A DNA stretch of 64,000 nt, from the NCBI GenBank assembly GCA_002435955.1, contig DIWZ01000033.1, positions 79,613-143,612 on the forward strand, read 5' to 3'. Position 1 is the first letter of the stretch. The number at the start of each line of letters is the position of its first letter. This DNA is from Pelobacter sp. UBA6093. GTDB lineage: Bacteria > Desulfobacterota > Desulfuromonadia > Desulfuromonadales > Syntrophotaleaceae. A model generated the notes under the pieces. The model did not search any database, was not told where the DNA came from, and saw only the letters and a program-made list of their open reading frames with translations. The position numbers and the translations under genes were made by a program. Of the stretch, positions 1 through 7,256 are shown in pieces.

Positions 1-297
1 GCGCAATTCTTCGAGGCTGGCGAAGTCCGTCGGCAACGTCATGCTCAGGCGCTCGGCCAGCGGCTTGTCGTGCAGGCCATGATAGGCCCAGGAGGCAAAA
101 TCGTTGTTGTATTCCGGTTCGTCGAACTGCGGACGCAGCAGTCGCCCCCAGAAATGATGGCCGATACTGGCGAGGGGGATTTTTTCCAACGCATCCCGGA
201 ATTCTTTGAGGTTTTGCACCTTGATGCCTGTCGACAAGGTGATCAGAGCACAATCGCGCACCTCAAAGGGAGATATGGTGGATGGGTCGGTTGCCAT
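1..297 (-). CDS. DUF5752-like hypothetical protein (partial, C-terminus off window)
   Basis: The reading frame starts at an ATG at 297 with a GAGAGGAGT ribosome site just upstream and runs open off the left window edge, so only the first 99 residues are visible. They are soluble, with a conserved-looking stretch around SIGHHFWGRLLR and a later FASWAYHGL. This resembles the DUF5752 family, which is often found near glycosyltransferases or trehalose genes, but the family assignment is from memory of the pattern and no function is known. It is divergent from the tRNA gene. Confidence 0.6.
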   Translation of the reverse strand, partial: MATDPSTISPFEVRDCALITLSTGIKVQNLKEFRDALEKIPLASIGHHFWGRLLRPQFDEPEYNNDFASWAYHGLHDKPLAERLSMTLPTDFASLEELR

Positions 298-566
298 GGG
301 ACTCCTCTCGGTGTCCGATTCCGGTGGTCATGTTGATGGCGTCGCAAAAATTCCGACAGCCTCCTGGCCTTGCAGGACGAAATTTTTGCACAACCATCCT
401 ACGAGTTTTTGCGAAAGCATCAATGTTGAATGCCTCCATCGGGCTGAGCCGACACTCTTTTTTGCCCGCGGTGGCATTTTATGCAAACTGTTATCTATGA
501 AAGGATAGCACAAGCCACCGCCGTGGCAATTTAAAGGCCCGGTTTACCGCCCCGCCATGTTTTTAC
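298..566. other. Intergenic region upstream of the DUF5752-like gene
   Basis: Non-coding stretch between the divergent hypothetical gene and the tRNA-Phe promoter. I see no convincing gene. A short GTGGCATTTTATGC/GCCGTGGCAAT similarity and a GACAGCCTCCTGG motif are present but have no clear meaning. Confidence 0.5.
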
Positions 567-595
567 TTGACAGCAGCAGGGGAATTCTTTATAAC
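567..595 (+). promoter_or_regulatory. Sigma-70 type promoter of tRNA-Phe
   Basis: A perfect -35 TTGACA (567-572) is separated by exactly 17 bp from a -10 TATAAC (590-595). The expected transcription start near 602 lies a few bases before the mature tRNA 5' end at 609, so the transcript would carry a very short leader. Confidence 0.8.
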
Positions 596-608
596 CGGAA
601 CTCGCATT

Positions 609-684
<76 letters not shown>

Positions 685-698
685 TTTGCATACTAATG

Positions 699-728
699 GC
701 CTGCGTTACCGACGCAGGCTTTTTTTTT
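699..728 (+). terminator. Intrinsic terminator of tRNA-Phe
   Basis: The stem GCCTGCGT/ACGCAGGC (699-706/712-719) with a five-base loop is followed by a run of nine T (720-728), 15 bases after the encoded CCA. Confidence 0.9.
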
Positions 729-904
729 CATTGGCTGCGTTTCCCCACCATTTCCTCAGAAACTCCGGCCTGTCCTTGCAAATATCTGTACTTTTTATTA
801 AAGTCTCGGGCCGTTGAGAATCATTTGCGGCAGTTCCGGGTTAGAGCGTCTTTCCCCTACCCCGCCGGAAAATCCCCGTTTATTTCATCCCCGAAGTTCA
901 GCAT

Positions 905-1300
905 ATGAAACATCAAGCCAGGTTAAACTGCCATGTCGATTTGCCGTCGACCTGGATAAAGTATCGAAAAGATTTGTGCGACGACTGCCGGGCGGTCTGT
1001 TGCAGTCTGCCCGTGGAAGTTACCATCGAGGATCTGGTGCGTATGGAGTTGGTCGATGTTTTCGAAGCCCGGGATCCGGCCAAGGAGATTGCCAAAAGGC
1101 TGCGCAAACGAGGTCTTATCGAACATTTCAACTTCAAAAGCGAGATTTTTACCCTTGCCAGGCTGGCCAACGACGACTGTATATTTCTTGATCAGAAAAC
1201 TCGCCGCTGTACCATTTACACCAAGCGCCCCGATACCTGCCGCAATCATCCCCGGGTCGGGCCGCGACCGGGATATTGCGCTTATCGGCGCAAAGACTGA
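905..1300 (+). CDS. YkgJ-family cysteine cluster protein
   Basis: A 131-residue protein with the cysteine arrangement of the YkgJ/UPF0153 zinc-iron binding family: CDDCRAVCC near residues 24-32, then CIFL, RRCTIY, DTCRNHP and GYC. The family is thought to chelate Zn or an Fe-S cluster; its cellular role is poorly defined. The protein has no signal peptide. It ends just before a bidirectional terminator shared with the convergent SYLF gene. The ATG at 905 is the only start giving a complete N-terminus. Confidence 0.85.
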   Translation: MKHQARLNCHVDLPSTWIKYRKDLCDDCRAVCCSLPVEVTIEDLVRMELVDVFEARDPAKEIAKRLRKRGLIEHFNFKSEIFTLARLANDDCIFLDQKTRRCTIYTKRPDTCRNHPRVGPRPGYCAYRRKD

Positions 1301-1380
1301 GTGCGCAGAAGTAGTGTTCGTCCCGCAAGGGAGGAAGCCCGCGCGATCAAAGCAGTGTTTTCAGGAAAGCCATTTTCCAT

Positions 1381-1419
1381 AAAAAAAGCCGCGACTCGTT
1401 GCAACGATCGCGGCTTTTT
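1381..1419. terminator. Bidirectional intrinsic terminator
   Basis: The long stem GCCGCGA..TCGTT/AACGA..TCGCGGC is bordered by seven A on the left and five T on the right, so it can terminate both the YkgJ gene (plus) and the SYLF gene (minus), which converge here. Confidence 0.85.
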
Positions 1420-1442
1420 CTCTGACTCAAAACATGACAGCA

Positions 1443-2135
1443 TCAAAGCGCATATTTATCGAGGGTACTGCGCAGGGTTTCCGCCGAGGCTGGGGCACTT
1501 ACCCGTCCGGCAAAAATATCCTCGACCGTGACACTGTCCCGCCCGTAATAGGCGGTATTGTCCTGCCAGAGGATTTGCAGCACCGAGCCCTCCAGGGACA
1601 CCCCGGCAAAGAATCCCCGCGAGCGGCTGTAGGAAAGAATCTCCGCCTGGAGCATCACATCGGTGGCGCCCTCCACCCGCCGTCCTACCGGGCCGGCAGC
1701 AACGGCGGCGTCGGCCCCGAGGGTAAATTTACCCTTTTTGATATTTTCAATGCTGCTCTGGCTTTTGAATACCAGGATCACATCGGTGGACTGGCCGCCG
1801 ATCTGCCAGCCCAAACTGCCGCCGCCGATGGACAGGAAAGTCGGATTGCTCCAGCCGCCTCCGCTATCGCGCACCAGCATAACCCCCTCGCCGTAGCGAC
1901 CACCGAGGATGAAGGCGCCCTTGATGACGCCGGGAATGATGGCGATGCCGTAGGCATTGCTGAGCAGATTGGGTGGAATGGCCGATTCAGGAATCTCCAT
2001 AATCTTGTCCAGCACGGCGATGGCCTGATTGACGGTGTTTTCCTGTTCGGAGGCCGTCGCTACGCCACCCCACAATTGCGTCAGCGCCGCCAGCATCGCG
2101 ACACCGAGGAAAACCTTTTCTTTGAGTTTCAACAT
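1443..2135 (-). CDS. SYLF/Ysc84-domain lipid-binding protein, exported
   Basis: A 230-residue protein with an N-terminal signal peptide (hydrophobic segment ending VATASEQ near residue 30) followed by a Ysc84/SYLF domain over most of its length: YGIAIIPGVIKGAFILGGRYGEG, SIGGGSLGWQIGG, and a C-terminal part with FAGVSLEGS. SYLF domains bind phosphoinositides in eukaryotes; the bacterial versions are periplasmic proteins of unknown role. It lies downstream of an slp gene on the same strand with a 42-bp gap and probably shares its transcript. Confidence 0.85.
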   Translation of the reverse strand: MLKLKEKVFLGVAMLAALTQLWGGVATASEQENTVNQAIAVLDKIMEIPESAIPPNLLSNAYGIAIIPGVIKGAFILGGRYGEGVMLVRDSGGGWSNPTFLSIGGGSLGWQIGGQSTDVILVFKSQSSIENIKKGKFTLGADAAVAAGPVGRRVEGATDVMLQAEILSYSRSRGFFAGVSLEGSVLQILWQDNTAYYGRDSVTVEDIFAGRVSAPASAETLRSTLDKYAL

Positions 2136-2177
2136 ACTGCTTCTCTCCTGTCGATGTTGTATTGGTACCGGCAGACC

Positions 2178-2720
2178 TTACCACCAGTAAGGATAACGAT
2201 GCCCGTAAGGGTAGCGGTGCCAGTACGGGAACGGATCGTAGTAATAGGGGTAATAGGGATAAGCTCTCTGATAACGTACTTCGGGCCACAGGTACAGCTC
2301 GCCGATTTCAAAAACCGGATAGGGATAATTGGCTTTTTGCAGGGGCTTAACCTCGATTGTGCGAAAGGTGCCGGTCAGGGTTACGCGCTTCCCCTCTTTG
2401 TAGATGCTCGGATCGAGCAGTTGACTGGTTCTGGCCAGAAAGCGCCCGTTGACCTCATCCGGATCCTGGGGCTCGTCCCGTTTGTCCAGGGTGTACTTGA
2501 GGATTTCGAGAGTGGTTCCCGCATCGCTGATCTCATTAGCAAGAATCAGTCCACCCAGGATAATCGTCTTGCCGACATATCTCTCAGGTGCAGCTTTCAA
2601 CTGGGCATAGTCGACCTCATAATTGACCGAATACTGCGCATCCTTGGACAGCACGGAACCGCACGCCGTTAGAAATCCTGTGAGTATCAGCAGACCGAAA
2701 ACGGACCATAGCTTTTTCAT
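2178..2720 (-). CDS. Slp-family outer membrane lipoprotein (copy 1)
   Basis: A 180-residue lipoprotein. The signal peptide ends in the lipobox LTAC with Cys20 as lipidation site. The Slp domain follows, with YVGKTIILGG (about 47-57), a beta-rich body and VTLTGTF. Slp proteins are starvation- or acid-inducible outer membrane lipoproteins in enterobacteria. The last ~30 residues are an unusual Tyr-Pro-Trp-rich tail. It is paralogous to the gene at 3027-3533 and is followed by the SYLF gene on the same strand. Confidence 0.88.
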   Translation of the reverse strand: MKKLWSVFGLLILTGFLTACGSVLSKDAQYSVNYEVDYAQLKAAPERYVGKTIILGGLILANEISDAGTTLEILKYTLDKRDEPQDPDEVNGRFLARTSQLLDPSIYKEGKRVTLTGTFRTIEVKPLQKANYPYPVFEIGELYLWPEVRYQRAYPYYPYYYDPFPYWHRYPYGHRYPYWW

Positions 2721-3026
2721 GTCCGACTCCTATGGTTGCGGCAGGTTTCTTCCCGCCGCTTCAGGCAGGGAAAACGTTGCGGTTCTCCACCGGTGACACA
2801 AGAAGAAATCGCGTTTATAGTAGCTCGTTTTCATCCGGAAACGACCCTTTTCCCCAATCTCTGCGTCAATCCGCACGCTTGCGTGTGCGGCGTAGACACC
2901 TACGCCTCCGTGCAAGCGCTTGATTTCCTTGACCTTGGGAAAAATTGCTCGTTTCCCCTATGAAAACTTCACCATGTTGTCCCTGATCCAACAGGCACCG
3001 TTGCCTGACGGTTTGAAGCGCGCTCC
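2721..3026. other. Gap between slp paralogues with two adjacent hairpins
   Basis: A 306-bp region with no convincing gene. Two adjoining inverted repeats are visible: CCGCAC...GTGCGG (2871-2890) and GGCGTA...TACGCC (2889-2906). Neither is followed by a T-run, so they are not obvious intrinsic terminators and could be regulatory. Confidence 0.45.
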
Positions 3027-3533
3027 TCAGTAAATCCGGTACGGATAACGATAACCGTAAGGATAATGCGCCGGGGGCGGCAAGGGTCGGATGTCGACAA
3101 TCTGGAACAGTAGCCGTCGATAATCCTCCCCGTCATGTCCCGCGGGTTCCAATCCCATATAGGTTCCCGTCAGGGTGACCATATGTCCAGCTCCGAACTT
3201 ATCCGGGGTGAGCAGCCGGTCGGTTCGGGCCAGAAACTCCGCGCCCCCCTGAATAAGTCGCCTGGGAACCCCCCGCTTGTCCACCGAGTAAGGCTGAATT
3301 TTGAGGATGGTGCCTTCTCTGGTTATGATAATTTCACTTATGTAGCCGCCCAGGATAATGGTCTTGCCGATGTGGGAGCGGGGGCTTTTATTGATTTCCT
3401 CGTAGCCACCCGGCATATCGACGGCCGTTAAGGCGGACTCCGACAGGATATGGCGGCTGCAGCCGGCCGCCAACCACATCATTGTCAGCACCATCAGCAG
3501 GCGCCAGATCTCTTTCCTGGCGGACCCATCCAC
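3027..3533 (-). CDS. Slp-family outer membrane lipoprotein (copy 2)
   Basis: A second Slp-family lipoprotein with HIGKTIILGGYI and VTLTGTYMGL, and a Tyr-Pro-Arg-rich C-terminal tail like copy 1. The lipobox is WLAAGC. The longest frame would extend into cobO, so that start is rejected. I chose the GTG at 3533, which leaves a normal charged n-region (ARKEIWR) before the hydrophobic segment and puts the lipidated Cys at residue 25. An ATG at 3494 is the alternative. An ATG at 3547 in another frame opens only a short peptide. Confidence 0.75.
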   Translation of the reverse strand: MDGSARKEIWRLLMVLTMMWLAAGCSRHILSESALTAVDMPGGYEEINKSPRSHIGKTIILGGYISEIIITREGTILKIQPYSVDKRGVPRRLIQGGAEFLARTDRLLTPDKFGAGHMVTLTGTYMGLEPAGHDGEDYRRLLFQIVDIRPLPPPAHYPYGYRYPYRIY

Positions 3534-3570
3534 GTGGTGTTTTTCATTGCGGCCAGGAATAGGGGGCAGT

Positions 3571-4149
3571 TCAGTAGTCGATCCCTGGCTGGGGTTCGAT
3601 ATCCTTGCGATAGGCATGTTTAATCTCCCGCACTTCGCTGACAGTGTCTGCACGCTCGATCACCTCGGGATGGGCGTCGCGTCCGGTCAGCACCATGTGT
3701 AACAGGGGAGGCTTGTTGTCAAGCAGATCCAGCACTTGTTCCAGGTCGACCAGTTTCAGATGCAGGGCGTTGTTGATTTCGTCGAGCACCAGCAGATCGA
3801 ACTGCCCCGAGGTCATTTTCTCGCGCACCAGATCGATGGCGTCCTGGGCGTTGGCCCGATGTTCTTCGTAGGGATAGGGATTGCCCTGGATGCCGCAAAA
3901 ACCTTTGCCGGTATGATGCAACTCGACAAGGTCGCCGAGCTTTTTTACCCCGTCCCATTCTCCGGCATACAGATCACCCTTCATGAACTGGATGATACAG
4001 CTGCGCAGGCCGTGACCACAGGCCCGCAACACCATGCCCAGCGCCGAACTGGTCTTGCCTTTGCCGTTGCCGGTCAGCACCACCACCAGTCCCTGCCACT
4101 TTTCCGGCTGCATATGATCGATTTTGTCGGGTGGAGTGCCTCTTGCCAT
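3571..4149 (-). CDS. cobO: Cob(I)yrinic acid a,c-diamide adenosyltransferase
   Basis: A 192-residue CobO/BtuR-type ATP:corrinoid adenosyltransferase, which transfers the adenosyl group of ATP to Co(I) corrinoids to form adenosylcobalamin precursors. The P-loop GNGKGKTSSALG lies near residues 28-39, followed by IIQFMKGD, GEW and LLVLDEINNAL, all diagnostic. Length is typical of the family. It sits 37 bp upstream of slp copy 2 on the same strand. No other cobalamin gene is adjacent, so it probably serves salvage or final assembly. Confidence 0.93.
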   Translation of the reverse strand: MARGTPPDKIDHMQPEKWQGLVVVLTGNGKGKTSSALGMVLRACGHGLRSCIIQFMKGDLYAGEWDGVKKLGDLVELHHTGKGFCGIQGNPYPYEEHRANAQDAIDLVREKMTSGQFDLLVLDEINNALHLKLVDLEQVLDLLDNKPPLLHMVLTGRDAHPEVIERADTVSEVREIKHAYRKDIEPQPGIDY

Positions 4150-4291
4150 AACATCCTCCCTTGAGAGCTTTTGGTTTCCGAATGGACACTACTTAACTAT
4201 TTTATATCATTTCCCGATGCGCTGCATCCTTGTACCTGAGCCCTGGCCGATGACTGCGTCGTGATTGAGGGGGATAAGGCGGCAACACAGG

Positions 4292-5665
4292 CTAATCAAG
4301 GCCGTATTCAGCCCAGCGGTTTTGCACCAGGGCGGTACTCTTTTCATCCGGCCGTAAAACCTGCAATCCGGCAGGTTCAACCGAGGCATCGATGCCGAGG
4401 CGGCCATCGCTCACCAGCACATCCCGGCCCGGGTCCATGCGGTTGAGGGCCCGCCAGAAAAAAGCCGCGGGATCGCGACGGTCGCCGTCGACCGTGACCA
4501 CCAGCAGGCGCGCTTCATGCAGCGGGCCGCCTTGCCAAAGAGCCTGCAGTAAGGAGCGTCCGCAGGTGCCTGGCCTGACACTGATCAGGGTGGCGCCGTG
4601 AAACAGCCCTTCGACGGGCATGTGGATATCGACAATGTCAGGAAAGTCGATGTGCAGCAATTGCAAAATCAGACGTTCGGCAAGCTTGCCAAGATGACAG
4701 TTTTCCATGGGGGGTGGGCCGACTACCGTGGTGGCAAAAATCGGCTCGGGGCGGTGGCTGATGGAGATTACGCGCAGCAAAGGCACGCGGGTCGGTGGAC
4801 GATAAAAACCGGTGTGATTGCCGAACGGCCCCTCCATGCCGGTTTCCCCCGGCCAGACCAGACCCTCGATGACATATTCGGCGGTGGCCGGCACCGGCAG
4901 GTCACTGCGCAAGGAACCGGTCATGGCCACCGGTCGGTTTTTAAGCAGTCCGGCCAGCGCGGCCTCGTCGCAATCAGGGGGGAGAGGGAAAGCCGCTGCA
5001 AAAATCATGGCCGGATCACCGCCGAGGGCGATGCTCACCGGCATGGGCAGCCCGCGCGCGTGCCAGGCCCGGCAATGGCGTGCCGCATCGCTGCTGCCCC
5101 GCCAATGGACAACGGCCTGCCGGGAGCCGGAAAGCTGCACACGGTACATGCCGCAATTGGCCATGCCACCTTCCGGATGGCGGGTAAAAACCTGCGGCAA
5201 AGTCAGGTAGCGGCCGCCATCGCCCGGCCAGCAGCGCAACACCGGCAGCCGGAAAAGATCGGGACGGTCCATCACCACGCTGTGACATACCCCCCGGGTT
5301 TGTGGATGAGGGGCGAATTCCGGCCGTTGCAGCAGACACCGCAAGCGCTTTTCGCCACCGCCATTGCCAACATCGGCCAGCCCCTGCGCCAGGCGTACGG
5401 CGGCTTCTTCGACATGGTTGACGCCCACCGCCCAGGCGGCACGCTGCGCTGAGCCGAACAGATTGGTGGCGACCGGTGTCCGGTGTCCGTGCACGTTCTG
5501 AAACAATAGCGCCTGCCCCTTGGCGGAGCCTTTGCAGACTCGATCGGTAATGGCGGCAATTTCAAGCTCCGGGTCGACCTCGGCGCTTATCCGGCGCAGT
5601 TCTCCGCGGCTCTCGAGCAGGGTCAAAAACTGGCGCAGGTCGCTAACCGCGCTCGGGTCATCCAT
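4292..5665 (-). CDS. UbiD-family (prenyl-FMN) decarboxylase
   Basis: A 457-residue UbiD-family protein. These enzymes reversibly decarboxylate unsaturated or aromatic acids using prenylated FMN. The N-terminal DLRQFLTLLESRGELRRI and the active-site region EYVIEGLVWPGE...EGPFGNHTGFY, carrying the acidic residues of the catalytic network, are clear. The ATG at 5665 overlaps the end of hyuB by 8 bp, implying translational coupling. No ubiX-type prenyltransferase is in the window. A role in ubiquinone synthesis is unlikely given the hydantoinase-type neighbours; carboxylation or decarboxylation of the same substrate is inferred. Confidence 0.88.
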   Translation of the reverse strand: MDDPSAVSDLRQFLTLLESRGELRRISAEVDPELEIAAITDRVCKGSAKGQALLFQNVHGHRTPVATNLFGSAQRAAWAVGVNHVEEAAVRLAQGLADVGNGGGEKRLRCLLQRPEFAPHPQTRGVCHSVVMDRPDLFRLPVLRCWPGDGGRYLTLPQVFTRHPEGGMANCGMYRVQLSGSRQAVVHWRGSSDAARHCRAWHARGLPMPVSIALGGDPAMIFAAAFPLPPDCDEAALAGLLKNRPVAMTGSLRSDLPVPATAEYVIEGLVWPGETGMEGPFGNHTGFYRPPTRVPLLRVISISHRPEPIFATTVVGPPPMENCHLGKLAERLILQLLHIDFPDIVDIHMPVEGLFHGATLISVRPGTCGRSLLQALWQGGPLHEARLLVVTVDGDRRDPAAFFWRALNRMDPGRDVLVSDGRLGIDASVEPAGLQVLRPDEKSTALVQNRWAEYGLD

Positions 5666-7256
5666 GATCACCTGCTTCGCCGGCAGTATTATGCGGTCCC
5701 CAGCCGCCACCACCGGGCGTTTCGATGATGAGCACATCGCCGGAGCGACCGGCCAGGGAACATTTCCCCGGCAGTTCCAGCAGCTGGCCTTCGCGCAGCA
5801 GGGCATTGCGCCCCGGCCGGCCCGGCGCTCCGCCGGCCAATCCGTAGGGGCCTTGGTTGCGACGGTCGCTGATAATGGTGATCTGGGCCGCGTCGAGCAA
5901 TTCCAGCTCCCTGACGATACCATTCCCGCCGGGGTGCTGCCCGGCTCCCCCCGAACCGTCGCGCAGGGCATAGCGCCGCATCCGCAGGGGATAGGCGTGT
6001 TCAAGGGCTTCGATCGGGGTGTTGAGGGTGTTGGTCATATGCGTTTGCAGTCCGCTGGCCCCCCGTCCCCGGGGCCCGCCGCCGGCGCCGCCGGCAATGG
6101 TTTCGTAATAGGCGAACAGCTGTTGGCTGCGTGGATCGACCCCGCCGATGGTCAGATTGTTCATGCTCCCGCAGCTGGCCGCCGGAATACGCGCGGGCAG
6201 CGCCTGGGCCAGTGCGCCGAGCAGTACATCGACGATACGCTGGGAGGTTTCCACGTTGCCGCCGGCTACCGCTGCCGGGAAGGTGCAATCGACCACCGTG
6301 CCCGGTACGGTTCGCACCGCTATCGGGCGCATACATCCGGCGCTGCCGGGTATATCCTCCGGTGCCAGCAGGCGAAACACGTAAAATACCGCCGACAGGG
6401 TAATGGCTCGTACGGCATTGACACAGCCGGCGACCTGGGCCGCGCAGGCGGAAAAATCGATATGCACGCGACTGCCGGCTACTGTCAGTTGGCAGCGGAT
6501 CGGTATCGGTCCGTGACCGGCCCCGTCATCGTCCAATACGTCTTCGAAGCGATAGCAGCCGTCGGGGATCGCTGCGATCACGGAGGCCATCAGGGTTTCT
6601 CCGTAATCGAGCAGGGCCTGGCCGTAACAGGTGGTCTCGGACAGCCCGTATCGGTCGATTATTTCGAGCAGGCGGCGTTCGCCGACCCGGTTGGCGGCAA
6701 TCTGCGCATTCAGGTCGCCTTCCCGCTCGACCGGGGTTCGCACATTAGCCAGCAGGACCGCCAATAATTCCCCATCGAGACGACCCTGGCGCACGATCCT
6801 GACCGGCGGAATGCGCAGCCCTTCCTGAAAGATTTCCGTCGATAGCGGCAGGGATCCGGCACTGATACCGCCGACATCGGCGTGATGCGCGCGGTTGGCG
6901 AGGTAAAACGCCGGCGACGAACCGCCGTGGAAGATCGGCATGACCAGGGTGATGTCAGGCAGGTGGGTGCCGCCGCAATAAGGATCGTTGAGCATGACCA
7001 TATCCCCGGGCTCCAGATCGACACGGCGGATGGCCGCAGCGACCGACAGCGGCATCGACCCCAGATGTACCGGGATGTGAGCAGCCTGGGCCAGCATTTC
7101 GCCATCGCGGTCGAACAGGGCACAGGAGAAATCGCGCCGCTCCTTGATATTGGGGGAGAAGGCGGTACGCTGCAGCACCGCGCCCATTTCCTCGGTAAGA
7201 GATGCAAAGCGGTTTTTCAGCACTTCAAGGCGAATGGGATCGATGGCTGCGCTCAT
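5658..7256 (-). CDS. hyuB: Hydantoinase B/oxoprolinase-family (carboxylase beta-like) subunit
   Basis: A 532-residue HyuB-family protein. It carries DPIRLEVLKNRFASLTEEMG near the start, then FSPNIKERRDFSCALFDRDGEMLAQA, DMVMLNDPYCGGTHLPD, and the Gly-rich C-terminus with DGSGGAGQHPGGNG. HyuB pairs with HyuA in ATP-dependent cleavage of lactams and in acetone/acetophenone carboxylase-type enzymes. The ATG at 7256 overlaps the hyuA stop (ATGA), and the 3' end overlaps ubiD by 8 bp. The specific substrate cannot be read from the sequence. Confidence 0.92.
   Translation of the reverse strand: MSAAIDPIRLEVLKNRFASLTEEMGAVLQRTAFSPNIKERRDFSCALFDRDGEMLAQAAHIPVHLGSMPLSVAAAIRRVDLEPGDMVMLNDPYCGGTHLPDITLVMPIFHGGSSPAFYLANRAHHADVGGISAGSLPLSTEIFQEGLRIPPVRIVRQGRLDGELLAVLLANVRTPVEREGDLNAQIAANRVGERRLLEIIDRYGLSETTCYGQALLDYGETLMASVIAAIPDGCYRFEDVLDDDGAGHGPIPIRCQLTVAGSRVHIDFSACAAQVAGCVNAVRAITLSAVFYVFRLLAPEDIPGSAGCMRPIAVRTVPGTVVDCTFPAAVAGGNVETSQRIVDVLLGALAQALPARIPAASCGSMNNLTIGGVDPRSQQLFAYYETIAGGAGGGPRGRGASGLQTHMTNTLNTPIEALEHAYPLRMRRYALRDGSGGAGQHPGGNGIVRELELLDAAQITIISDRRNQGPYGLAGGAPGRPGRNALLREGQLLELPGKCSLAGRSGDVLIIETPGGGGWGPHNTAGEAGDHG

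Noticed and set aside
345..369. ATTCCGACAGCCTCCTGG as a sixth copy of the dispersed repeat
   Set aside because: Only ~14 bases resemble the element's end (CCGACAGNCTCCTAG) and no ACTATCC/GGATAGT core is present, so chance similarity is likely.
1434..2672. Long plus-strand open frame of 412 codons
   Set aside because: It is antisense to the SYLF and slp genes, which have signal peptides, family motifs and ribosome sites; its product has no recognisable features.
4598..6767. Long plus-strand open frames over hyuB/ubiD
   Set aside because: GC-rich antisense shadows; the minus strand carries diagnostic HyuB and UbiD motifs throughout.
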